DNA of 64,000 nucleotides from Arenibacter sp041392165 (lineage in GTDB: Bacteria > Bacteroidota > Bacteroidia > Flavobacteriales > Flavobacteriaceae): the NCBI GenBank assembly GCA_041392165.1, contig JAWKMN010000007.1, forward strand, positions 62,001 through 126,000, written 5' to 3'. Positions 8,719-15,966 of this stretch are shown piece after piece. The notes beneath the pieces were generated by a model. The model searched no databases, was not told where the DNA came from, and worked only from the letters and a program-made list of their open reading frames with translations. Each line of letters begins with the position of its first letter. Position 1 is the stretch's first letter. Position numbers and translations under genes: made by a program.

Positions 8719-9357
8719 TTAGTTTTTTAGTTTTTGTACTACTTCATTTAAGAATGCATTAACTTCTATTTGTTGTGTCATACGTCCACGAATGATATAT
8801 ATATGTTTTAAGAAAGTTCCTCCATTTTTCTCGATGATATTTTTGAAATCATCAATGTATTCTTGCTCAAATTTGCTATTCATAGAATTGAACAAAACTA
8901 CTTTCTTACCAGTAAAATCATTTTGATTTGCAAATTCAAAAACTTGAGGTGTGGGACTGTATAACCATATTGGTGAACCGATATAAATAGTGTCGTATTT
9001 TGATAAATCAACTTTTGACGGACTGATTTCTGTTGTTGTTTTTCTTGCATCCCTTAGCGCTTCCATCCATCCTTTGAAACCTATTTGATCCCGTTTGGAT
9101 TGAATGGGAATAACATGTGCCTTTTTAATTTCCGCAATTTTTCTTGCCATCAACTCCGTATTGCCTGAACGTGAAAAAAATACCACTAACGTATTAGAAG
9201 GTTTTTGAGTTTCTGTTAATGACTGGATAATTTTTTGATTGCGTTCAAATTGATTAGAATCAATGACAACAATGGTTGTTGCAAAACCAATAACAGTCAA
9301 TAACGCAATACTTAAAATTACCCAAATCATCTTTTTATGTTTCTTCTTTAATTTCAA
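8719..9357 (-). CDS. Membrane-anchored flavodoxin-family protein
   Basis: 212 residues. A basic start and one hydrophobic helix (about 10-32) suggest anchoring to the inner membrane. The flavodoxin fold follows: FMN phosphate loop F-F-S-R-S-G-N-T-E (about 60-68), then Y-D-T-I-Y-I-G-S-P-I-W (about 123-133), the second FMN loop. Such short-chain flavodoxins act as one- or two-electron carriers or quinone-reductase-like partners. It lies 11 bp after an NmrA-like reductase gene and 17 bp before the MBL hydrolase. Confidence 0.85.
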   Translation of the reverse strand: MKLKKKHKKMIWVILSIALLTVIGFATTIVVIDSNQFERNQKIIQSLTETQKPSNTLVVFFSRSGNTELMARKIAEIKKAHVIPIQSKRDQIGFKGWMEALRDARKTTTEISPSKVDLSKYDTIYIGSPIWLYSPTPQVFEFANQNDFTGKKVVLFNSMNSKFEQEYIDDFKNIIEKNGGTFLKHIYIIRGRMTQQIEVNAFLNEVVQKLKN

Positions 9358-9368
9358 TTGTAATTGAA

Positions 9369-10004
9369 TTAATAAAATGAAGGCTTATCACCATAAACTC
9401 CAGGTTTATTAACCCCTACACTTGCTTTAACATCTTTATCTGGATGTTGAATTAAATCTGTTATATATTCTGCAACGGCTTTTCTAGAAACTTCAGTACC
9501 AATAAATGGTTCACCTTTTTGGGTAGTTTCATAATTAGTTTCATCCTTATCTGTTAACCAAGAAGGTCTCACAATAGTATAGTCTAAATTGGATCCTTCA
9601 ATAATATCTGCCGCTCGTCTATAAGTCTTTAAAGCTTCTCCAATCATGCTATCGTTCCACTCTCCAAACTTGCCTGGTATCTCATTATAAATACCTAAAG
9701 AGGTTACAAAAACCAATCTTTTTGGTTGGCTTTCTTCCATTTCGGAAACGATTGATTTAGCCAAATTTTCCATTGGCCCCGAAAGGTTAGCATATACAAT
9801 GTCTTTGTTTTTTAAGGCTTCTTTTAAATCTGATTTATTTAAAACATCACCTTCCACGAGTTGCGTATTAGGGTTTTCAAACTGCTTTATTCTGTTAGTG
9901 TTTCTTGCGAAAAGGGTTAAATTAATAGTATCGTCCTTTTGCAATTTTTCTATGGCGTGTTGTGCAATAGCACCACTTGCACCAAGTATTAGTATATTTT
10001 TCAT
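9369..10004 (-). CDS. NAD(P)-binding NmrA/SDR-like oxidoreductase
   Basis: 211 residues from the ATG at 10004, which begins directly with the Rossmann motif I-L-I-L-G-A-S-G-A-I-A (residues 4-14); an upstream ATG at 10040 would only add 12 residues overlapping a terminator hairpin. The protein continues with L-F-A-R-N (cofactor selection loop) and the late Y-T-I-V-R-P-S-W-L motif of NmrA-like and atypical SDR proteins. Such proteins bind NAD(P)H and are either reductases or redox sensors. First gene of the tight five-gene unit ending with LtrA. Confidence 0.85.
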   Translation of the reverse strand: MKNILILGASGAIAQHAIEKLQKDDTINLTLFARNTNRIKQFENPNTQLVEGDVLNKSDLKEALKNKDIVYANLSGPMENLAKSIVSEMEESQPKRLVFVTSLGIYNEIPGKFGEWNDSMIGEALKTYRRAADIIEGSNLDYTIVRPSWLTDKDETNYETTQKGEPFIGTEVSRKAVAEYITDLIQHPDKDVKASVGVNKPGVYGDKPSFY

Positions 10005-10021
10005 TTTCTTTAATATTTTAT

Positions 10022-10049
10022 AAAGCCGAAGCTCTATCACTTCGGCTTT
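10022..10049 (-). terminator. Terminator hairpin after the 10065-11087 gene
   Basis: AAAGCCGAAG pairs with CTTCGGCTTT across 8 nt and is followed on the minus strand by an A/T-rich run. It separates the hydrolase at 10065 from the downstream reductase operon, so the island has at least two transcription units or relies on read-through. Confidence 0.65.
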
Positions 10050-10064
10050 ATGATTACTACTTTT

Positions 10065-11087
10065 CTATTTCATATGCGAATCCAAGAAAGCCAATACTTT
10101 CTCTGGTGTTCTACCGAAATAGTTATACCCATCTTTAAAGCGATGTGTTGTCCCTTCAATCCAGTGTAAATGTTTTTCCTTACTTGGAATCGTATCAAAA
10201 GTAGCTTGTGCATCACCTGGGTTTTCTACCCAAGCATCATCTTTTACCTGCCACATTAATAAAGGCATCTTGATGTTTTTGGTATATAATTTTGGATCCA
10301 TTTCATCACGAGTAAATCCGCCCGCTCTAATTAATTCAAAATCCAATAGGTCTAAATAATCATTGACACCCAATAATTTTGAAAAGGCATTGTAAATAGA
10401 GCGCATAGAAGGTACTAATGGGCTACACATACAAGCTACGTTTTCAAACAAATCTGGACGTTTATCAATAGCCACGTATTGAGAGCATCCACCCATACAT
10501 TGGCTGTAAAGCGCCACTTTCATTTTGCTTAATCTAGGGTGAGCATCTACATATTTTTTTACCCCAACACAATCTCTCCATTCTAATAATCCGATACCGC
10601 ACATACCATCATTTGCAGTACCACTCTGTCCGTGGTTACGAATATCATAAGCCAACACATTATACCCTGCATCGGTTAAATGTTTCATTTGGATAACGAA
10701 GTCTATTTCTATTGCTTCAAAACCACTCCAAGGTTCACCCATATGTCCTTGAAAACCGGCTCTACTCATAGGTAATGCGTGATTGAAAATCACCAGTTTA
10801 TCACTTTCTCCTCCTTTGGCAGGAATATACCAACCATTTAAAGGCACACCATCGTCTGCTTGAAAGTAAATATCTTCCCATCCTTTCATTCCATAATCAT
10901 CTGGTGTTTTGTGCAATAAACTTCTCCATTCCCTTTTGCAGACTTTTACCATACCCATAATTTTGGCATAATCTTCCTCTGAAATTCTATTCATTTGGTC
11001 AACCGCATTTTCCATCATTTCTTTTGACATTCTTGCTGTACTTGTCGGTTGATTTTCTATTCCGTCTAAATTTATTTGATGTTCCAT
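10065..11087 (-). CDS. Alpha/beta hydrolase with cysteine at the nucleophile elbow
   Basis: 340 residues, cytoplasmic. After an N-terminal helical extension (1-70) comes a typical alpha/beta hydrolase core: N-H-A-L-P (oxyanion strand, about 102), D-I-R-N-H-G-Q-S-G (about 148) and the nucleophile elbow S-Q-C-M-G-G (195-200), where the usual serine is Cys197. A late H in G-T-T-H-R (about 315) is the likely catalytic histidine. Cysteine nucleophiles are known in dienelactone hydrolases, but this sequence is closer to general acyl hydrolases. Its own terminators on both sides suggest separate transcription from the next gene. Confidence 0.8.
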   Translation of the reverse strand: MEHQINLDGIENQPTSTARMSKEMMENAVDQMNRISEEDYAKIMGMVKVCKREWRSLLHKTPDDYGMKGWEDIYFQADDGVPLNGWYIPAKGGESDKLVIFNHALPMSRAGFQGHMGEPWSGFEAIEIDFVIQMKHLTDAGYNVLAYDIRNHGQSGTANDGMCGIGLLEWRDCVGVKKYVDAHPRLSKMKVALYSQCMGGCSQYVAIDKRPDLFENVACMCSPLVPSMRSIYNAFSKLLGVNDYLDLLDFELIRAGGFTRDEMDPKLYTKNIKMPLLMWQVKDDAWVENPGDAQATFDTIPSKEKHLHWIEGTTHRFKDGYNYFGRTPEKVLAFLDSHMK

Positions 11088-11113
11088 TTTTTTAATGTTT
11101 TTAGTTATTAGAT

Positions 11114-11143
11114 AAAAAAGCCGAAGTAGTATGCTTTCAGCTT
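11114..11143 (-). terminator. Imperfect terminator hairpin after the 11161-12105 gene
   Basis: On the minus strand AAGCTGAAAG pairs imperfectly with CTTCGGCTT and is followed by six T. The stem shares the A-A-G-C-C-G-A-A-G core of the hairpin at 10022-10049. Confidence 0.5.
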
Positions 11144-11160
11144 ATATAAATAAATCTGTA

Positions 11161-12105
11161 TTAAGCTTCAACAAGCTCTGCAACACCTAAATGCTCTTTG
11201 AAGAATGGTGCTAATTGCGAAACTGCTTCATCCAAATATTGAGGTATATCATATAATTTCATGTGATTTGCACCTTCAACAATATATAGTTGCTTATTGT
11301 CTGTACCTGCTCTTTCCATAAGGTCTTCACTCATCCAAAGTGATTCAGCTACACTTCCTGCAACAACAAATAATGGTTGTGTAAAATAGATTTCAGCCAT
11401 ATTAAAAGCATCATAAGTTACCAATTGTGTTAAGCTACGTGCTGTACCATAACCTGGAGATGTTGAGCATTGTGCTCTATCTGTATGATAATACTCCCAA
11501 GCTTCTTTTAAATCGGTGTAAGGTGTATCATCTTCATTTAGAGGTGCCATTGGCATTTGAACAATATCCCCACCATTTGCTTCAATGGTACGAGCTTGTG
11601 CACCAAATTGTAAAGAACCTATAGCATCTTTCATGTCTTGATCACCTAACCAACCTTTGCTAATCATATGACCGATATTTACGGCACTTACAGTACCAAC
11701 AGCCTTAATACGCTTGTCGTTTATCGCTGCATTAACTGTATAACCACCACCAGCACAGATACCCCAAGCACCAATGCGCTCATTATCTACATAAGGTAAA
11801 GTTGTTAAGTAATCTACAGCAGAACTTATATCTTCAGTTCTGATATAAGGATTCTCTAATTGGCGTGGTTCTCCACCGCTTTCACCTTGATAAGACGCAT
11901 CTGTTACGATGGTTACAAAACCGTGTTCTGAAAACTTTCTACCATAAATACCAGCAGTTTGTTCTTTTACACCTCCACCTGGGTGCGTTATTACTATTGC
12001 TGGATATTGTTTACTCTCATCAAAATCATTTGGAAGGTCTAAATAAGCGGACATTGTAATTCCGTTATTCGTGTTTCTGTAAGAAATTTTTTGTTGTGAC
12101 ATCAT
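11161..12105 (-). CDS. Dienelactone-hydrolase-like alpha/beta hydrolase (Cys nucleophile)
   Basis: 314 residues, no signal peptide. Motifs in order: I-T-H-P-G-G-G (about 39-45, oxyanion loop), D-A-S-Y-Q-G-E-S-G-G (about 69-78), nucleophile elbow G-I-C-A-G-G-G (115-121) with Cys117, and a late G-A-N-H-M (about 280) carrying the catalytic histidine. The G-x-C-x-G-G elbow is that of dienelactone hydrolases and related bacterial acyl hydrolases. Second of two Cys-type hydrolases in tandem in the island, which makes a lactone or cyclic diketone substrate plausible, but this is inference. A second ATG follows immediately at 12102. Confidence 0.85.
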   Translation of the reverse strand: MMSQQKISYRNTNNGITMSAYLDLPNDFDESKQYPAIVITHPGGGVKEQTAGIYGRKFSEHGFVTIVTDASYQGESGGEPRQLENPYIRTEDISSAVDYLTTLPYVDNERIGAWGICAGGGYTVNAAINDKRIKAVGTVSAVNIGHMISKGWLGDQDMKDAIGSLQFGAQARTIEANGGDIVQMPMAPLNEDDTPYTDLKEAWEYYHTDRAQCSTSPGYGTARSLTQLVTYDAFNMAEIYFTQPLFVVAGSVAESLWMSEDLMERAGTDNKQLYIVEGANHMKLYDIPQYLDEAVSQLAPFFKEHLGVAELVEA

Positions 12106-12217
12106 ATTATTTTTTAGATTAATAATTAATTTCTAATCCAAAATTACTTGATAAGTATCTCATTGAGCAGTAACAATTACTGACCAAAAAGAAACATTTT
12201 ACTGATGCCTTAAATGT

Positions 12218-13108
12218 TTAACTGTTTGTTAACTTTTGCCTCATCCTGAACTGTTTAGGTGTTAATTGTGTTTTCTTTTTAAAGAATTTGGCAAAATAAT
12301 TGGGGTAGTCGAAGCCTAACTCAAATGCTATTTCAGCGTTGGTCAGATCACTTTCAAGAAGTAATTTTTTGGCACTATTGGTAATGTGCTCGTGAATGGT
12401 TTCTATGGCAGATTTTTGAGTATATGCTTTTAAAACATCCCCAAGATAATTGGGTGTGAGATTCATTTTATTGGCAAAATAGTTCACTGATGGCACGCCT
12501 TCAATACGACCATTATAATAATCTCGAAGTAACTGTTGAAACTCACTCACAATAGGATTATATAGTTTAACCTCTGTTTCAAATTGGCGTTTGTAATACG
12601 ATTCAACCAAATTTAAAATAAGGTTTACCGATGCCAACAACACATTATTTTCTTTGAGGTTTTTTTGGTAGTGCTTATGTAGAAACTGATAAAGCCTGAT
12701 AAATTCCTCTTCCTCTTCTTTAGTTAAATAAAGGGCTTCGTGGTAACCATATTCCAAATAGTTTTTGAATAAATAACGGTTTTTATCAATAAGGTCTTTT
12801 GATAATTGTAGATAGTACCCTTCAAACTTATCTGTTAAATTCCATTCGTATAAATTTCCTGGGTTATTAAAGAAAACCGCTGTTATTGGGTTTGGATTTT
12901 TAGGGTCATAATCTGGTAAATCTGGGTTTAGATAGTTAGTTTTAAAGGAAATTCTATAAAAATCTATATATACTGCTTCTGATTTTAAGCGTGTTTTATC
13001 TGGATAGGTACCAACATCTATATGTTCATTCAAGGGTACAGATAATCCAATGTATTCATTGAAGGTTAAAAAGTCAGTAAATGTTCTCATTTCTTTAATT
13101 TTTTGCAT
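12218..13108 (-). CDS. AraC-family transcriptional regulator, likely regulator of the island genes
   Basis: 296 residues. A cupin-like sensor region occupies about 1-180 and the double helix-turn-helix DNA-binding domain about 195-290, with A-E-I-A-F-E-L-G-F-D-Y-P-N-Y-F-A-K-F-F-K in the second helix-turn-helix. It is the first gene of the co-oriented set (112 bp before the hydrolase at 12105), so it probably senses the substrate and activates the hydrolase and redox genes downstream. The first codon follows an A/T-rich leader without a Shine-Dalgarno, normal for this phylum. Confidence 0.88.
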   Translation of the reverse strand: MQKIKEMRTFTDFLTFNEYIGLSVPLNEHIDVGTYPDKTRLKSEAVYIDFYRISFKTNYLNPDLPDYDPKNPNPITAVFFNNPGNLYEWNLTDKFEGYYLQLSKDLIDKNRYLFKNYLEYGYHEALYLTKEEEEEFIRLYQFLHKHYQKNLKENNVLLASVNLILNLVESYYKRQFETEVKLYNPIVSEFQQLLRDYYNGRIEGVPSVNYFANKMNLTPNYLGDVLKAYTQKSAIETIHEHITNSAKKLLLESDLTNAEIAFELGFDYPNYFAKFFKKKTQLTPKQFRMRQKLTNS

Positions 13109-13290
13109 TATCTATCTGACAACAGGCAAACTTCCAGAAGAAAAAATGAAATATTACGACTGCCCAATTCTATCGAACGGTTGTAAAATTTTGTGATTTT
13201 CAAGAAATATTGCTGATACCTGTGCCTCTTAAAGTTAATAAACCAAGACTGAAAAGAGGTGATACAAATTACTTGAAAAAATGCAACAAA

Positions 13291-13398
13291 TTACTGTTTT
13301 TTAAATATTGTAGGAGTAGTAATCCCAGTTCTTGATTTGAAAAGTCTTGTAAAATAGGTGTGGTAGGTGAATTCCCCAAATTTTGGACTTGATCCCCA
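13291..13398 (-). pseudogene. Relic of the C-terminus of an AraC-family regulator
   Basis: Minus-strand frame ending in a stop at 13291 reads F-G-E-F-T-Y-H-T-Y-F-T-R-L-F-K-S-R-T-G-I-T, the last helix of an AraC helix-turn-helix. There is no start codon and upstream sequence is not readable in this frame, so only about 35 codons of a lost regulator survive, just beside the tRNA edge of the island. Confidence 0.6.
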
Positions 13399-13443
13399 AA
13401 ATATATCAAATCAAACCAATTCAAACGAGGTCCCTAAAACATT

Positions 13444-13478
13444 AAAACCTTGCGTATCTTATTGATATGCAAGGTTTT
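13444..13478. terminator. Terminator downstream of tRNA-Arg
   Basis: AAAACCTTGCGTATC pairs with GATATGCAAGGTTTT (one G-T pair) around 5 nt, with a T run on both strands. It lies 23 bp beyond the 3' end of the minus-strand tRNA. Confidence 0.75.
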
Positions 13479-13500
13479 GTTTTCAATTGAATTCTATAAG

Positions 13501-13574
13501 TGATCGCGAAAGGATTCGAACCTTTGACCGTCTGCTTAGAAGGCAGATGCTCTATCCAGCTGAGCTACGCGACC
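13501..13574 (-). tRNA. tRNA-Arg (anticodon UCU)
   Basis: Minus strand GGTCGCG pairs with CGCGATC (acceptor, one G-U), a D arm GCTC...GAGC, anticodon stem TCTGC/GCAGA with loop CTTCTAA giving anticodon TCT, T arm AAAGG-TTCGAAT-CCTTT and discriminator A at 13501. The CCA end is not encoded. 74 bases, all stems intact. Its 3' end is partly duplicated at 5485-5509. Confidence 0.95.
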
Positions 13575-14058
13575 ATTCGCTAATTGCGATAGCGTTTTAT
13601 CTTTAGCGGCTGCAAATATACAATTATCATTATTTACTGCGCAATTTAATTTGTAAAAAAATACCAGTCAATGCCATCCCCATATGCAACAAATAGATAT
13701 CCCAAATTTATTAAAGTGACTACAACCCATGCTTATTGCCCATAAATACTGGCTATATGGGACTTATGCATTGTAATTTAATAGGATGGTCATTGATGTA
13801 ATTAGCTGTTTCAATAATAACCAGAGTTATGTTAATTGTGTTTTGTTATTGAATCAAGTCTCACCCTATAGATCTGGCTCCGCCCAATCTCCATCAATAC
13901 ACCCCCAACCTCCCTCAAAAAAGCGGGACAGGCGCTCTCAAGAGGGAAATTTTTAATCTTTTGCCAACTACTTATTGCTTATAGCTAACTTCTTAATGCC
14001 AACTTATCATCCAGTCTTTGTCAAGGAATTCCTTTCCTTTAAAAGTTCAATTATACAA
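13575..14058. other. Gene-free interval, no gene seen
   Basis: 484 bp without a credible reading frame on either strand. It holds only a weak inverted repeat (CCCTC...GAGGG around 13910-13945) in a C-rich stretch resembling small flavobacterial intergenic repeats. Confidence 0.5.
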
Positions 14059-14907
14059 TTAAAGGTAAGATAATTTCCCATATACAAATACCTCGGTTTT
14101 TGTTAAATTACCATCTATATCATAATGTTTTAAAGTACCATTTCCATTCATAATAGTACCTTTGTCCAAACGCTTTCCTTCCCCATCCAAACAAGAGATT
14201 ACATCCATTAGTTTACCTTTTTGAAATAAAATTAGTTGGTACAATTGTCCGTTATGATGATAATAGGACCACTCTCCATCCATTTCGCCATTCACAATCT
14301 TTCCCTTAGCATCCAATTTTCCATTATCAAAACGATATTTCCATTCTCCATTGGATAAACCCTCCATGAAGAACCCCTCTTCCTCAATTACACCATTGGG
14401 ATAGAACTTTTTGTAAGGCCCGTCCATCTTAAATTCAACATAGTTACTTAGCTCTTTTTCCTGGCCATTTTCATAATAAGACTTCCATTCCCCTTCTCGA
14501 TCTCCCTTTATGTACGCTCCGGTTTCCTTTAAAGCACCGGACCCGTAATATTTTTTCCAGATGCCCTGTTCCTCATCATTCACATAATCCCCGACCAGAA
14601 TCAACTGTCCCTTTTCATCGTACTCTTTATAAAGGCCGTTTGGTTTCCCATTTTTATAGGTCTTGATTTCGGCCAGCTGTCCATTTTTGTGATACGTTTT
14701 CATTTCACCAACGGGTTGGCCACGTTCCAGATTTATGGTTAGTTCCAGTTGACCATTTTTATAATATTTTTTCCATAGCCCCACCGGGGCCCCATCTTCC
14801 AACATCCCAACTTCATTCAATTCACCCGTATCATAATAGGATTTGCTTTCTTGTGCGTTTAAAATAGTTCCAACTAATACAGCAAGGGTAAAAATAAGGT
14901 GCTTCAT
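14059..14907 (-). CDS. YwqK/MORN-like repeat protein, secreted
   Basis: 282 residues: signal peptide (1-18, ending N-A-Q) then about ten repeats of 22-24 residues built on Y-Y-x-N-G-Q-L-x-x-x-x-x-Y-x-x-G-x-x-x-G-x-W-K. This is the pattern of the YwqK-type MORN-variant repeat family. YwqK is annotated as the antitoxin of an LXG toxin in Bacillus, but in Bacteroidota these secreted repeat proteins stand alone and the function is unknown; no toxin gene is adjacent. Monocistronic and divergent from the relic at 14988. Confidence 0.8.
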   Translation of the reverse strand: MKHLIFTLAVLVGTILNAQESKSYYDTGELNEVGMLEDGAPVGLWKKYYKNGQLELTINLERGQPVGEMKTYHKNGQLAEIKTYKNGKPNGLYKEYDEKGQLILVGDYVNDEEQGIWKKYYGSGALKETGAYIKGDREGEWKSYYENGQEKELSNYVEFKMDGPYKKFYPNGVIEEEGFFMEGLSNGEWKYRFDNGKLDAKGKIVNGEMDGEWSYYHHNGQLYQLILFQKGKLMDVISCLDGEGKRLDKGTIMNGNGTLKHYDIDGNLTKTEVFVYGKLSYL

Positions 14908-14987
14908 TATCGATTATTGATTACTTGGTTAAATGAATTTGAAAAATTGATCAATTTTGAAACGACAAAAAAACAAAGAAAGTATAA

Positions 14988-15575
14988 AGTCCACCCAAGA
15001 TTAGGAACAATTGTTATGTTCATGTAAAGATTGTTGTTGATCTACCTCTTTCTATAGGAAATCAGTCTTCGATTTACATTGGTGACTCCGTCCCATTATA
15101 TATTTTAGATGGCAAGGAAAATTCAAAAACTGAGTTTGAAAAAATAAAACCGGAAGATATTGAATCCATCAATGTACTTAAAAACCAAAAAGCGACAGAT
15201 AAATACGGGGATAAAGCCAGAGATGGGGTAATTGAAGTAAGGACAAAAGGCAACAGCGAACATTCAGCGGAAGCAAAGGCCCAAAGTCCCTGGAAGGTTA
15301 GTGCTGGACCGAATATATCAGATCCAAACTGGAACCTTTTGGAACATTACGAACAGATGGAAAAAATGGCCCCATCGGAAAATTATTTTCCGGATGTCGA
15401 TAAGGCGTTGATACTCATCAACGGGATACCTTCCCCCAAAAAGGATCTGGAACGGATCTCCGTAAATCAGATTAAGTTACTTTTTCCAATTTCTGCAGAT
15501 AATAAAGATGCCATTAAAAAATATGGAAACCAAGCAAAGAACGGTGTCATTGAAATTGTATTAAAAAAGGAATAA
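14988..15575 (+). pseudogene. Relic with two plug-like domains (C-terminal part of an M56/plug-type protein)
   Basis: A stop-to-stop frame of 195 codons without an ATG near its start. It contains V-P-L-Y-I-L-D-G-K-E then I-K-P-E-D-I-E-S-I-N-V-L-K-N-Q-K-A and a Y-G-D-K-A-R-D-G-V-I-E-V end, the short TonB-plug-like module often found at the C-terminus of BlaR1/M56 peptidases or carboxypeptidase-like proteins of flavobacteria. A second, more diverged module follows (A-L-I-L-I-N-G-I-P then K-Y-G-N-Q-A-K-N-G-V-I-E-I). Only from the internal ATG at 15339 could a 78-residue product start. Likely the surviving C-terminal part of a larger gene whose 5' end was lost toward the divergent gene at 14907. 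Confidence 0.55.
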
Positions 15576-15750
15576 TCATCACCTATTTATTTAAGATCAG
15601 TTCGTTACGGAAATTGGCTATTGGGTTTGAAGACCAAAATAATCCTTTGTTCTTGGGCAACCAATTGCCCAAGAGCATAAAAGTATACAAACTATACAAA
15701 CTATTTATGAAATTATTGGGCTGAACGATATAATTAATCTTTATAATTCC

Positions 15751-15797
15751 CCTACGGCTCTGCCTCGAGGATAGTCGGTTTCAAGAAATTTTTTATT
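15751..15797 (+). repeat. Dispersed repeat R2, copy 1
   Basis: Begins CCTACGGCTCTGCCTCGAGG and continues through ATAGTCGGTTTCAAGAA into a T run. A near-identical copy lies at 60413-60460. It lies in the 391-bp gene-free interval 15576-15966, where nothing else was recognised. Confidence 0.8.
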
Positions 15798-15966
15798 GCT
15801 TAATAATCGCTAATACTTTTCTTATAAAATTTCCCAGGGTCGTCACTAAATTTTATAGAGAAATTATATCTTTAAGTCAGATACTTCAGGACAGCCCCAT
15901 GGAACATCAAAAGGGAGGTACTGATAGCATTTCGATAATAGCATCGGAGCATACAAACCCCTCTAT

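Larger units (their letters stand above)
5485..13521. mobile_element. Putative tRNA-Arg-associated genomic island, no integrase left
   Basis: The boundaries are the two 25-bp direct repeats related to the tRNA-Arg 3' end. All eight intact genes inside run on the minus strand and form a metabolic and redox cassette unlike the envelope genes on either side; relics lie at both edges (5684-5937 and 13291-13398). No recombinase, mobilisation or replication gene can be read in the interval, so mobility is inferred only from the repeats and tRNA. Confidence 0.4.

Noticed and set aside
5485..13521. Integrase or transposase inside the putative island
   Set aside because: No tyrosine or serine recombinase motif was found in any frame near either edge; the island call rests on the repeats and tRNA only.
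14059..14907. Toxin-antitoxin system suggested by YwqK similarity
   Set aside because: The protein is secreted and no toxin gene is adjacent; in this phylum such repeat proteins stand alone.
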